Position numbers and translations under genes: made by a program
Shown: positions 34,639-47,039 of the stretch, piece by piece
Layout of the letters: each line of letters begins with the position of its first letter
Numbering within the stretch: position 1 is the stretch's first letter
The notes under the pieces: generated by a model
What the model was told of the DNA's origin: nothing
Databases searched by the model: none
What the model saw: only the letters and a program-made list of their open reading frames with translations
Origin: Jacaranda mimosifolia
Taxonomy: Eukaryota; Streptophyta; Magnoliopsida; Lamiales; Bignoniaceae
Direction: 5' to 3'
DNA: 64,000 nucleotides
Assembly (NCBI GenBank): GCA_018894105.1
Contig: CM032120.1
Span: forward strand, 30,030,710 to 30,094,709

Positions 34639-35307
34639 AGTACGTTGTTATCCTTTCTGCTTCAACAGAAATTCAATTTCCTGTTTCCTAAACTTGGCCG
34701 TTTAAAGACCAAAAGCCACTATAATTTCTTGATCTTGAACAGTCTAATAGAAAAATCCAACAGACTAATTGCACGACTTAGCATGAAAATGCCTAGGCTA
34801 ACCTTAAAACTCTCTTTGAAGGGAAAAATCAATGAATTCGGATTATTGTGACCTAAAAGTTGGCGAAAATTTTCAAAACTTGGGAGAAGCTTTATTGGAC
34901 CCTACCTATATCATGGCCCGTGGGCTTATTATGATTCCAGGCCTAGTGATTCGGGTCTCTTCAGAAGAGAGAGGCCCATATGGTTTGTTTGATCTTAACA
35001 AGACATCAAATCCATGACGGAAGAACGAAAGTGCTACGTGATGGTTACTACAATGTTATCAAAAAATTCTTGTCAGATGCATACTTAAAGAAAAAAGAAA
35101 ATAAAGTGACTTGTATGGGTTAATTGAAAATAACTCGAACCTTAGTCTAATCGTGTAAGAATATAAGACAATTTGGTGGAATTTTGACTGAAAATCACAA
35201 CAAATTCCACCTCTGTAATATAAAAAACGTTTCTATCAAGCATCGATTGAGGACAAACGTTGTCCTGACATTTCTAGATATTTCGCTCTACTAACATAAA
35301 TGAGTGC
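34639..35307 (-). other. APC13 upstream region
   Basis: The 5' leader and promoter of APC13 must lie here, but no clear TATA box was found. The small open frames in this interval are not conserved. Confidence 0.45.
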
Positions 35308-35315
35308 ATTTTGAG

Positions 35316-36008
35316 TTGGGGTGTCAATTCGGATGGATTGGGTAGATTTGAATTGGGTTGAGGTAGGAATATAACATAAAAATACTAAATTCAAACCCAA
35401 ACTCAACCCACCCAATCCAATCCGATGTTAAACTTAAAAGGCTGAACCCAAACTTGACCCACAAAAGATCGTGTCAGGTTCGGGTTGACCTGATTTTTAA
35501 TTAGGTAACCCAACAATATGATAAATCTGACTCAACCTGATCTATTTATTTTATTTTTTATATTTATAAATTCCAACATTATAATTAAATAAAAGTTTGA
35601 TCTACAATAAAATTTAAAATTCGACATAATCATTAAAGTTGAAGAAACATAATAATTTTAAAACTTGTCATGTCCATGAGTACTCTGAATACAAAAAAAA
35701 ATAACAAATCGTTGTTTAGTAATTGAATTTTTAAAATTTTGATTTTTGGATATATATTATTTAGATTTTATTTTAATTAGTCAATTTTTTTTTCAGGTGG
35801 GTCGGGTTAGGTTGGGTTGGGTCATGCTTATTGGGTTACTCGCTTGTTTTTTTTCAAATTAGGTGGGTTAACCCGAAATCAACTCAACATTTTTTTTTTC
35901 TCAAGTCATTTTTAGGTTTGATCCAATTTGACCCAAACCCAGACCTAATTTTTTTCAGGTGAGTCATTATTAGGTCATCGGGTTGGGTTTGATTTTGACA
36001 CCCTTTAA
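35316..36008. mobile_element. hAT-type non-autonomous element with exact 8-bp TSD
   Basis: A 693-bp element flanked by ATTTTGAG exactly on both sides (35,308-35,315 and 36,009-36,016). The left end reads TTGGGGTGTCAA and the right end, inverted, TTAAAGGGTGTCAA, so the repeats differ by a 2-base indel. Subterminal GGGTTGGGTTGGG-type motifs occur on both sides. It lies between APC13 and RH3. Confidence 0.8.
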
Positions 36009-36016
36009 ATTTTGAG

Positions 36017-36970
36017 CCATTTTGATCAGTTAGTGGTAATAATTTAGTAGTAGCAAATGAGTGGGTTGGGTTGGTTTTGGTTTGAGTAGAGGTTGAATTC
36101 TATATGGGTTAAGATACATGAATTGAAAGTGAGTTGAGTTCAGAATAAGTTGATTTGTGAATTGAATTGGATTTGAAATGATTCCAATAAAAAACAAAAA
36201 AATTAATTTAATTTACCTATTTCAAAACAATAATTCAAAAGACAATAGAAATATTATTATACCTTTTACACTCTATTTAATATATAATTTTACAACATAA
36301 TAAGATGATTTATTAAATTTATTAAAAAAATTTAGTGAACCCAAATTTGATACAACGCATTTAAAATCTAACCCACTCAAACCAATTTATGAAATGTTGA
36401 GCCCAACCCAAAACCATGTAGATTGCGTTGATCCTATGAGTTCTAACACAAATTAACACCCATAAGTAATGTAGATGCCTAGAAATGATTATGATACAAT
36501 GTTAAAGTGGGACATTGATGAAAAGTACAAAGAAGTCCAGCAATGGCAGGTATATCTCAATTTAAAGATAATCCATTCTTTGAGATCACAACATATAGCC
36601 TGTATTTGAAAACAAAGCAAATACAACATCAACACCGTGGTTAAACATTTCTTAAAAAAATTCTATATGCACTTCCTTCCTCAGGAGTACAAATGATTTC
36701 CCGTTACCCAAAATCATCACCACCCAAAGGTAATTAGCCTCTGTTAGCAGATAGGTGCAAAGATCATAAATAACTGAACAATCGACCCGGCCAAAAAGTA
36801 GTTCCTGGGAGACACCACAAGAATGTAAGGTTTGATGCTTGCAATTCACCAGGACAATTTCCACCCAACATGGACACCAATCAGCCCATCCAAGGCTTGC
36901 TGGGCAATAGCAAGCTTTTGACCTTTTCACAAGAAGCTAATTGGAGGTATGACGCCGCCAGACAGTAGAA
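36017..36970. other. Intergenic; RH3 3' region and a possible hAT remnant
   Basis: GGGTTGGGTTGG near 36,064 and ACCAACCC-like plus AATTAACACCC near 36,380-36,460 look like the two ends of another decayed hAT-like element, without a TSD. The segment next to 36,970 is the likely 3' untranslated region of RH3. The 92-codon open frame at 36,652-36,930 (minus) is not conserved. Confidence 0.4.
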
Positions 36971-39900
36971 CTAATAGTCATTCTTGTTGGGGCATTCAGA
37001 TGCACGGTGGCCGCTGCGCCCACAGTTAAAACATGCACCTCCAAAGCTTCTGTTGGAAACATATGAATGCACATCAAATTTCAGATGGATAGGAAAGGAA
37101 AATATATGTGGAAATCATATATGATGAACCAGAGTAACCATATATTTTAAGCCTCATGAACTGATGAACGGAAGGAAAATATTGTATAACATTGAATTTT
37201 GGGGGCAGGTTTTGATATGTAGATTATCAACTGATATGAACATAGATTCATCGGGATAGCAATGAATAAAATAGTTTTGGGTTCTTTAATCCTACCAAAT
37301 GAGATATAAGATGTATTTGAGTAGAAACATACCTATCCTTAAACCCAAAAGATGGTGACCGACTTGATCGCCTATCACCAATTAGCCAATCACTCCCACT
37401 GCTTCTCGAGTTCTTAGACCATCTATTTTCACTTCTGCTGCCACGACCACCTCTCCTGAAACCACCCTCATCGATGTTGTCATCCAACCTGTCCCCAGAG
37501 GATCTAAAACTTTTTCGGCCCATTGAACCTCTGTGTGATTGCCTATCACTGCGCCTATCACTGTTAGAAAACCTGCCATAATAATCACTTGGAGGCCCGT
37601 CGTCTTGCAAAGGAGGCAACTACAAACAGAAGACAAATGTAAAGTGGCGAATCTATCTCAATTCTCAGCAAACTAATACTAGGATCTTGATAGAGATCCA
37701 TAAATCACATTGACATGGGAACATATGCAAGCAGAATATGACTGCAGCTGTCACATTGCAGAACATGTTGCTAAGAAATTCGGAAACTCGGAACCAAATA
37801 ATCTTCTCACCTTACTGATCTTGACAACAGTGTTTCCAGGCGGTAGTTCCTTTTTTAGCAACTCTTTTGCAATCTCTTCGGGGAGATCAAAAACTGCTCC
37901 TTGAACCTGACAGCATATTTCCAGTTGATTAATTAGAACAAAAATTCCTCTACTGATGCACTAAACAGCACAAATTGACTAGGCATCAGTCGTATACTTA
38001 CATTTTCATCTGCAATAAGGTGTATTTTGCCTAGTTCATCAGCAGCAGCAGAATAAACATCAGACAGAAACCCTGTGACAGATCTAGCAGATAGATATCC
38101 TCGAGAATAACCGGTCTCACGTGTCAACTGTAATGTAACTAAACCCTGCAGTACAAGCAAACAGTCTAATTCAACGCCAAAACAAGCACAGAGAATTAGA
38201 CACATATTTAACATTACATGAAAAACTTATGAAGTCACCATTAGTAGCTGATACCTTTTGCCATATTCAAGAAAACAGATACATAGTTATGACCAACCAG
38301 ATGCAAGAAGATAACCAAAGGACAAATATCAAAGAACAATATCTCTACAGAAACTTAATAAGCAGAGCATAACACCAAAAAAAATAAAGAGGGAAATTGC
38401 ATTTAGAGACACATTCTTGTCAAAGCAATCCAAATATATTATAGACTTTTATTTCTAATAGTTCAAACAACTAAATTTCAATAGTTGCTCTGCCATCATT
38501 TACCTGTTCATGAGTAATAAGAGAACGAGATGATGGAGGCTGTGAAAAACCACTTAATGTTGCTAGAGCAGCAGCAAGAGCATCAGCTCCCTGTTCTTCA
38601 ATGAGTTTTTGGGCAGTTGGAGTGAAGTACTCAATAGATTCAGGGTGAACTCCACTGAGGGTAGCAACTACTTGTTCAGCTGATGATTCCAAAACCTCTT
38701 GAACAGAAGGTGGACTTATAAACTCAAACTTGCACCCAACATCACGCTCAAGAGATCTGACAGTCCGCCTCTGGCTACTAGTGAACATCAAAACAGCTGT
38801 GCCTTCCTTTCCAGCACGTCCTGTTCTGCCAGAACGATGCACAAATGTTTCTGGATCGTTTGGAAGTTCATAATGAATGATCTAGAAAAAGAAGTGGCCC
38901 ATGAAACATACATCAATGCCAAGAAAATAACCATTCAAACAATTAAGAGGCTATATTTCAAGTGAGGCGGTCAAACTGCATAGTACCAATGAGCAAAATA
39001 AACATCAAAGAGATTAACAGAAGCAGAAAGCCTCAAGAGTACAGTTAGAATAGAGACATCGGTGTTGTATGAGATACAGTAAACAGGCACGCAAATTGTA
39101 TAGATCCAGTTGGCAGTTCATGGAATAGAAAGCTATTAGGCTAGATGAAAGGACAATAATGCAATGAAAAGGAGGGACAAAAAGCCTTCGCATCTAATCT
39201 AATGAGCCATCCATGCTATCATTCCCCCAAAAAGATTACTGTTAATTCATCAAGAACATAGATTCTATCCATCTTTGATGTAGAGCTCAAAAGAATCTCC
39301 CAGAGAGAAAAAGCTCATTAGTCACACGATGAGGTTCACCTGCTATATCCCTTGTAGACCAATTTGGACGACAACATGATGAACAAAAGTCATCTATCAA
39401 ATGATTGAACTTACCATTACTAAGCCACAACTTTTTAAGTCATTAATGCAATGGCATATCTCAAACAACAGCTACCTTCTCCCGTATAAAGGATTTTAAG
39501 TATGGCTTTTAGTAAGAAAAAGTAATGACACAACAGAAAGCTCAGCAGTGTTACATATAAGATTGATATAAACACACTATAGAATATTAGAAGGGATAAA
39601 GCAGAACAGTTCAATGTTATGACAATCAGTCTTAAAATCTCTCATAATATTTTAGTTTATTAGTCCATCTAACAATAGATGGATACTATTATGGCCTTTA
39701 TCATGAAAAAAGTAACATACCGTCCTGTAGGTGTCACTCATAAAAGTCATGATTGAATGAGCAAAGACCTACTTTACATCCATGGTACGAATTCTTAATT
39801 AGATTACACAAATTTATATGAACTTACGAGGTCAACATTTGGAATATCAAGCCCACGAGCTGCAACATCAGTGGCTACAAGCACTGTAAATTTTCCTTGC

Positions 39901-42299
39901 CTAAAACCATTTAACGTTCTTTCCCTCTGATGTTGAGAAATGTCGCCATGTAGCGCCTCTGAAGCAATGCTGTTTGTTAATGCCAACGAGAATTCATCAG
40001 CATCTCGTTTAGTCTGTGTGAAAACAATGGTTTTTCCACCCTTCGCATAGACCTAGGGAGAAAAAATTAATTTAATGGTTAAAAACCTACAGACATTTCT
40101 ATGCAAGTGCCACACTTTCTAGAGATTACAAATTAAAAAAAAAAAGAAAAAGAAAAAGAAAAATCTATAGAACACCGACAAACTGCAGGTCAACAAAATA
40201 AGCAATTGACTTGTACCGTCACAAGATCGCCAAGGATAGTCCGCTTTGATGTTGCTGTAGTTGGAATAGCATACAGCTTAATCCCTTCTGCCAACTTTTC
40301 TTCTTGATCACCAACCTATCATGAAGAACAAGAAGGTATGGGGATAGAAAACAATAAGAAATTGTAGATTTGACTTAACAGCAAAAGATAGACGGAATGA
40401 ATTGATGTCTCCGATATCACATGAACATATGATTCTATATACTATTGCAATGAAGCCAACATCATGTGGATGAATACAATCAGCAAATAGAATTTAAAAT
40501 TTATTGCAAGAGGTATCTTACCATTAACTCAGAATACCCAGTCAGATGCATTTCATACAGCATACTTTAAGTATTTGATGGTATTCATCTGATACAAAGA
40601 GGAACTTCGAACTTACCAGATCAATGGTCAAAGGATCATTCAAAAATTTTCTGGCTAACTTTTTAACCCAACCAGGCATGGTTGCTGAGAAAAGCATGCT
40701 CTGCCTCTCTGAAGGAAGCTTTTCCAGAATGGTTTCCACATCTTCCTCAAATCCAACAGCAAGCATTTGATCCGCTTCATCTAGGACCAAATATTGAACT
40801 TCCCCCAACTTCAGGTTGTTGTTATTGATCAAATCAATAATTCTACCAGGAGTTCCAACCACAACATCAACTCCACGGGCAAGTGCATTCTCCTGCGTGA
40901 TATATGAAACCCCTCCATAGATGCAGACAGTGTTCAAATATGGGGCAGACTCTTTGAATTCCTTCTCCACTTGCTTAGCCAGTTCCCTAGTAGGTGCAAG
41001 GACCAATACTTTTGGAAGCCGCCCCCGTCTTCAAACAAATAACAAATTGTTATCACACTGATAAAAGTAAGCAGCAACATTTGGTTCACGCATTGCATAT
41101 AATTTACCTCAAAGAACCTCTTTCTTGTTCAGCGTCATTGAGTCCTTTGATTATTGGAATACCGAATGCTAATGTTTTTCCTGTCCCAGTCTTTGCACGA
41201 GCAATTATGTCACGACCTTCCAATGATGGCACTAAAACAGCTCTCTACATACACAAAATGGAAGGACAAAAGTGATTAGGGCAAGTATTATTGGAAAGCT
41301 CAATTGTCAAAATGAATATCAAGCATAGATTTGATATGTAATCTCGCTTAAGATGGCTGCTAGTAATTTCCATCTCCATGATAAAGCAGGACAGAAAAAT
41401 AATATGCTGAAGAGTGAAGATAGAGTGAAAAAAGTTTATCTAATAAGTCCGTCCAAATGGCATCACAAGATAGACATCGTTGTGGCAAGATATGCTACAG
41501 GTTTTGGAAGTAATTATTAACAGTTTGATTCCATGCGTAATCAAGACATAAGGGGAAAAAATTGCATTAAAATTAAGGTTATCCTCTTCTTCTCTGGAGT
41601 GTGTGCTAAATACAAGTAGACATTTGTGATTAATCTCCTCATATACTTTACTTTCTTTTTCCTGTGTTAGATTTGAAGCTAACAAGCAAGGAAATTCATT
41701 TGAATATTCTCCAGACATGCATTTCCACTTTCCCAAAATGGGAAAATTTACTGGTAAACCACGTCTAAGTACCTCTACTCTCAACCATCAAACCAAAATC
41801 CAGATTAGAGAGGGTGGAAAAAAAACATAACATGTGGGAAAATTCAAAGGGAAACAGAACTGGAAACACATACTTGAATAGGGAAAAGCTGAGTAATCCC
41901 ACGCTTTGCTAAGGCGTCCACAAGGCGTTGAGGCAAGCCCAGTTTAGAAACATCGAGTTCATCCTCACTTCCAGCCTCACTCTCCAATTCCACTTCAGAC
42001 TCTTCATATTCACTCTCGCTAACATCCACGCCGCCCTTTCCAAAGCCCCCGAGCCCCTTGAACGCCTCCTCGCTCAAAACCGAAGAGTTTGGAGTGACCA
42101 CAGCAGAAGCAACGAAAGAATTGGAAGCGCCGGCAGCCGACTTGAGGCGGGCAGCGGAAGGAAAAGCTTTGAATGGGTTATGAGCGGTCGAGAACTGAAG
42201 GGATAGGGGTGGCGTGGAAGTGGGGCGTTTGGACTGGTCAAGTGATGGGTTGGTTTGGTATATGGAGGAAACTCCGATAACTGACGAAGAGCAGGCCAT
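36971..42299 (-). CDS. RH3: Chloroplast DEAD-box RNA helicase RH3
   Basis: ATP-dependent RNA helicase that in plants aids group II intron splicing and ribosome assembly in the chloroplast. Ten exons, minus strand: 42,299-41,874; 41,244-41,108; 41,028-40,617; 40,315-40,217; 40,052-39,828; 38,881-38,504; 38,145-38,002; 37,906-37,811; 37,619-37,333; 37,049-36,971. They total 2,283 nt, or 760 residues, close to the Arabidopsis protein, and every intron is GT-AG with frame kept. Visible parts are a Ser-rich transit peptide (about 1-60), an acidic linker, a Q-motif region ending FPIQ (142), Walker A AKTGTGKT (159-166), PTRELA (200-205), DEAD (271-274), SAT (302-304), HRSGRTGR (448-455), a GUCT domain (about 560-650), an Arg/Ser/Gly-rich tail and a C-terminal CCHC zinc knuckle (C741, C744, H749, C754). 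The start MACSSS is chosen over an in-frame ATG 79 codons upstream because that one lies beyond the TATA box. The gene looks intact. Confidence 0.97.
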
Positions 42300-42417
42300 T
42301 AGTGGTGGCCGGGGAGAGTAGAGAGGGTAGAGGAGGGGATAAGGCTGTAGAGGTTTATGTTTGTATGGTACAATGAACTTCCACCTCGGCGAGGGAGAGG
42401 CTGAGGCATTGCCCTGG

Positions 42418-42426
42418 CTATATATA
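42418..42426 (-). promoter_or_regulatory. TATA box of RH3
   Basis: On the minus strand TATATATAG lies about 120 bases before the RH3 start codon, which predicts a 5' leader of roughly 90 bases. The terminal inverted repeat of MULE-1 starts only about 117 bases further upstream, at 42,543. Confidence 0.65.
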
Positions 42427-42542
42427 GATATAGGTGTAGGTATAGACGTAAATAGTAATTCATACGAAATATGAAGAAAGAAAGGGTTTTGGCAAAGAAA
42501 ATGGTTAAAACAACGGTTAATTAGAAAAAAATTCATAATCCT

Positions 42543-42656
42543 ACTTTCATTTTAGTGATCAGTCCTCATTTGAATTTTTACATACTAAACTCCCTACTTT
42601 TTCACAAAACTTAGAAATTACTCCTCATATCTTTTAGAAAGACACATATATCCTTG
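42543..42656 (+). repeat. MULE-1 terminal inverted repeat, RH3 side
   Basis: Pairs with 49,053-49,165 on the other strand. Shared anchors in order are TTTTxGTGATCAGTCC, then AACTCCCTA, then AAACTTAGAxATxACTCC-like, then ATCCTT/GCCCTT. Similarity is imperfect but collinear. Confidence 0.75.
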
Positions 42657-43159
42657 TAGTTAGAGAAAACAACAAAAATACCTGAGAAATGCGTTTTTCT
42701 CTTCAAGAAGAATGCTTTCATTTATTTTTTTTCTAAAATCGACGACTTCTCCAAGCGGCCAAACAAAAGGGCGCGAAATTGTTTCTCTGCCATTGATGGG
42801 AGAAAGAAAAAAAAAAAGACACCAAAATTTTTGCCATTTTTTTTGTGACAATGGAAGGAGAAACAATGGCAACAAGAAGCGAAATACAAAAAGAAGTGAT
42901 AAAAAGAAACAAATGTATGTTTTCTGCATTTACAGTTTTAAATGTCTGTGATTTTTCAGTGTTATACTTATTTCTTGTCTATTTTCTCATGTTTAGGGTT
43001 TTTATTTCCTATTTAGTTGTTAAACACTTGAACCCAATTGATATATATAATTTTATTTGTGAGATGGGAAGTTTTTGATTTGTACTTGAAAGGCATAAAA
43101 GTTGTACTTCACTTTTTTGAGGTTTATACTTCTTTTTACCTGAAATTATACGATGAAAT

Positions 43160-44840
43160 TATCTGAAAGTGGTAGTATATTATTTGTGGTACAAAACATC
43201 TAAGCTTGCAGTACACATTAAGCAAAAGTGTAGTATATAATTTGTATAACTGTAGTATATTTTAAAAGCAAATGTAGTATAAATATTCAAGCTTGCAGTA
43301 CACATTAAGCAAAAGTGTAGTATATAATCTATGTAACTGCAGTATATTTTAAAAGTATTTGTAGTACAAAATATTCAAAGCTGCAGATTAAATGAAATTA
43401 TAGTATATAATTTGTGTGCATGCAGTACATTTTAGAAGCATCTATAGTACAAAAGCATTCAAGCATGCAGTATACGTTAACTGAAAATGTAGTATATAAT
43501 TTGTGTATTTGTAGTACATTTTAGAAGCAACTGTAGTACAAAATATTTAAGTCTGTAGTATACATTAAATGAAAGTATAGTATATAATCTGTGTAAAGAG
43601 GAGCTAAATTCATCCGGTGCAAAAAGAGATCAGAGTTGAGTTGGGGCACCGCATACACTTCGAGTCCTTATGTATATGTTGAAGAGGATGTCAACGGATC
43701 AAGTGGGGGAGAATGTCATGGGTCGCTCATTAGAGAAGAATGGCAACCTTGACTTCAAGAGGCGTTAGGAGCGACAAGGCGTTGTTGGCTCACTCGGTAA
43801 GGCGAAAAAAGCCCATGAGCAGAGACTCTTACGAGGTGCGGTTTGAAAAACTATTTCAATGGCATATTCCTTAAGTTATGAGGATGCTTCCCACCAAGTT
43901 TGAAGTCATTCCGTGTCCGTTTGGGCACCGAACATTGAGGGCGACCTGGAGCGGTCTTACTGCACGCAGGTAGTGCAAAGATGCATTGAGTAGAGTGGCT
44001 TGGAAAAGGAATTTTGTGAAACTGTTTCAGTGGGGTGTTCCTTGAGGTGTTGGCAACGTTCCCACCAAGTTTCACCAGTAGACGGTTCCGTTTGGATAGG
44101 AAACGGCGAAGATCTTTAGAATGCGGCAGTGCAGTGGCAATGCTGTAATTCCAGCTTATTGCGAGGGAAATTACTGTTCCATGGAGAATCGGACAGAGCT
44201 GGAACTTTGTGGAGTTAATGTATAAGCCGAGAGCTATCCAACGGTTCAAGCGGCAAGTGATTTGGACACCGGGAGAGGAAGTTGCGAAAATGTAGTACAA
44301 AACATTCAAGCCAATAGATTAAATGAAATTATAGTATATAATCTGTGTATATGCAGTATATTTTATAAGCATCTGTAGTACAAAAACATTCAAGCGTGCA
44401 GTATACATTACTGAAAATATAGTATATAATCTGTGTATCTGTAGTATAGTTTAGAAGCAACTGTAGTACAAAATATTTAAGCCTGCAGTATACATTAAAT
44501 GAAAGTGTAGTATATAATCTGTGTAACTGCAGTATATTTTAGAAGCAAATATAGTATGAACATTTATGCTTGCAGTACACATCAGGCAAAAGTGTAGCAT
44601 ATAATCTATGTAACTGCAGTACATTTTAGAAGAATCTGTAGTACAAAACATTCAAGCATGTAGATTAAATTAAATTATAATTTAATATTTGCATATATGC
44701 AGTACATTTTAGAAGCATCTGTAGTACAAAAATATTCAGGCATGTAGTATACATTAACTGAAAATGTAGTATATAACCTGTGTATCTATAGTACATTTTA
44801 GAAGCAATTGTAGTACAAAATATTTAAGCCTGTAGGGTTT
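43160..44840. repeat. Tandem array A, unit about 87 bp
   Basis: The phrase TAGTATATAA recurs at 43,231, 43,318, 43,401, 43,490 and 43,578 (spacing 83-89) and resumes after 44,290 with the same spacing. Each unit also has TGCAGTA(C/T)A and TTTTAGAAGCA blocks. There are about eleven units in all, interrupted by a GC-rich insertion at 43,597-44,288. Confidence 0.9.
43597..44288 (+). mobile_element. GC-rich LTR-retroelement fragment inside array A
   Basis: About 690 bp whose composition contrasts with the AT-rich array. AGTGGGGGAGAA (43,702-43,713) looks like a polypurine tract and is followed at once by TGTCATGGGTCGC, a typical start for a Ty3/gypsy LTR and similar to the TGTCAAGGGT of the chromovirus. 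The upstream part would be the last bases of the internal domain. A direct repeat (TTCCTTAAG or TTCCTTGAG followed by CCCACCAAGTTT) lies inside. No TSD was seen. Confidence 0.6.
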
Positions 44841-44899
44841 GAATCATACTTTGTATGTACATACATATGTAAATTGAAGCGTACTTTGTTTATAATATT

Positions 44900-45860
44900 A
44901 TTTTGTATGTAAGTATAATTTTCCATCAAGCATTTATAATATTTTGATTTCAATACAATATGAGGGAAATGAAATACAAATGTAGAACGAACAAAGTAAA
45001 AATTGTGTTATGTTAAAGTACACTTCAATTCAATTGAAATCGAGCAGTGAATTTGAGTACAATATGATGGAAATGAAGTACAAATATAGAAAAAATAAAG
45101 TATAAATGGTGTTATGTTGAAGTACACTTCAATTAAATTGAAATTAGGTAGTGAATTTAAGTACAATATGATGGAAATAAAGTATAAATATAGAACAAAT
45201 ACAGTATAAATTGTGTTATATTGAAATACAGTTCAATTAAATTGAAATCGAGCAGTGAATTTGAGTATAATATGAGGAAGATGAAGTACAAACGTAGAAC
45301 AAATAAAGTATAAATGTTGTTATGTTAAAGTACAGTTCAATTAAATTGAAACCGGACAGTGAATTTGAGTATAATATGATGGAAATGAAGTACAAACAAA
45401 GTATAAATGGTGTTATGTTGAAGTACACTTCAATTAAATTGAAGTTGGACAGTGAATTTGAGTACAATATGATGTAAATGAAGTACAAACGTAGAACAAA
45501 CAAAATATAAATGGTGTTATGTTGAAGTACACTTCAACTAAATTGAAATTGAACAGTGAATTTGAGTATAATATGATAGAAATGAAGTACAAATATGGAA
45601 CAAACAAAGTATAAATGGTGTTATGTTGAAGTACACCTCAATTAAATTGAAATCGGGCAGTGAATTTGAGTACAATATGATGAAGATAAAGTACAAATAT
45701 AGAACAAACAAAGTATAAATGGTGTTATGTTAAAGTACACTTCAATTCAATTGAAACCGGATAGTGAATTTGAGTACAATATGATGAAAATATAGTACAA
45801 ACGTAGAACAAACAAAGTATAAATAGTGTTATGTTGAAGTACACTTATTGCAATTGAATA
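44900..45860. repeat. Tandem array B, unit 104 bp
   Basis: TGTTATGTTGAAGTACACTT-like phrases recur near 45,005, 45,109, 45,213, 45,317, 45,409, 45,513, 45,617, 45,721 and 45,825: a period of 104 bp in all but one interval (92 bp, a small deletion). About nine units, highly regular. Confidence 0.93.
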
Positions 45861-46189
45861 ATTAGTCTCCAATAATTGTAGTGATAGTCAAATATAATAT
45901 TTTGAGATTATCGGATCAGATGAAGTACGTATTTGTACAGGTTATAGGGTGAATATTATTGTCAAATGCTCATTTGTTTATATCTTTGAAAGCATAAGTA
46001 TTCTTTATATTACTGCGATTGATAACATTCATTCGTTGAACATTAGTGGTTAATACTTTAAAACTTTAATATTATTTTATTCATATAATAAATATTACAC
46101 ACATTTTTAGAGTTTGGTTATTAATTACTGAGACTTAAAAAGCAAATCATGGAACAAATTTTAATTCAACAATATTAGTAAAAATATTA

Positions 46190-46760
46190 AGAAATGGAGT
46201 ACATAATGGCCGAAATGAAATACAAATGTCGTGAAATCAAATATAAATCTTTCAGATTAAGGTACGAAAGCACTATATCTTGGACAACATCCATTTGCTA
46301 ACTTCCACGCTAAACAAGTACATTATTGCCAAAAAGAAGTACAAATGTCATGAAATCAAGTACAATTCTACCAAATTGGGGTACAAAAAAATTGATATCT
46401 CGGACAACATGCAAAAATGCCAATTTCACGCTAAATCAAATACATAATTGCCGAAATGAAGTACAATTGTCATGAAATCAAGTATAATTCTCCCAGATTA
46501 TGGTGCAAAATAACTGATATCTCCGAAAATATACAAAAATGCCAATTTCACGCTAAATCAAATACATAGTTGCCGAAATAAAGTATAATCGTCATGACAC
46601 CAAGTATAGTTCTCCCAGATTGGGGTACAAAATAATTGATATCTCGGACAATATACAAAAATACCAATTTCACGCTAAATCAAGTACATGATTACCGAAA
46701 TAAAGTACAAATGTCATGAAATCAAGTATAAATCTCCTAGATTAAGGTACAAAATTTAGC
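46190..46760. repeat. Tandem array C, unit about 122 bp
   Basis: CAATTTCACGCTAAATCAA occurs at 46,421, 46,543 and 46,665, exactly 122 bp apart, with diverged units on either side. Each unit has GAAGTACAA, a CATGAAATCAAGTATA block and TTGATATCTCGGACAA. Confidence 0.9.
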
Positions 46761-47030
46761 TAGATTACTGATTCTTTGCAGATTCGATGATTATGCCCTG
46801 TTCTACCACATCTTTTACACTTAATTACACATTTATCAATTTGTGATGGAATCCTCTGTGTCCTTCTATGCCCAGGTTGAGATCGGCAATCAGGTGCATT
46901 AATGACGCAATCATCATCTAGAGGGAACATATGCATATCATACGTAGGAATAGTGTTTATCACTGATTGGTATGCTTGTTGATACATCTCAACTCGGTAA
47001 TATTGATCGGTAAAGTCATACGATGAAAGT
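46760..47030 (-). pseudogene. MuDR-type transposase C-terminal piece with zinc knuckle
   Basis: On the minus strand the reading runs SSYDFTDQYYRVEMYQQAYQ, then VINTIPTYDMHMF, then a basic proline-containing linker and the zinc knuckle CKRCGRTGHNHRICKESVI (C-x2-C-x4-H-x4-C), ending at a TAG. This is the usual C-terminus of plant MURA-like transposases, after the SWIM finger. The catalytic DDE domain and SWIM finger that should precede it are missing; array D lies there instead. Confidence 0.75.
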
Positions 47031-47039
47031 GACTTTGAC

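Noticed and set aside
42300..42536. In-frame 79-codon N-terminal extension of RH3
   Set aside because: The ATG at 42,536 is upstream of the TATA box at 42,418-42,426, and the extension does not look like a transit peptide, whereas MACSSS does.
42660..43078. Overlapping open frames on both strands near the MULE-1 left arm
   Set aside because: Low-complexity Lys/Phe-rich translations of A- and T-runs inside the transposon.
45237..45503. 88-codon open frame with internal repeats
   Set aside because: It is only the translation of array B (104-bp units) and shows no conserved protein feature.
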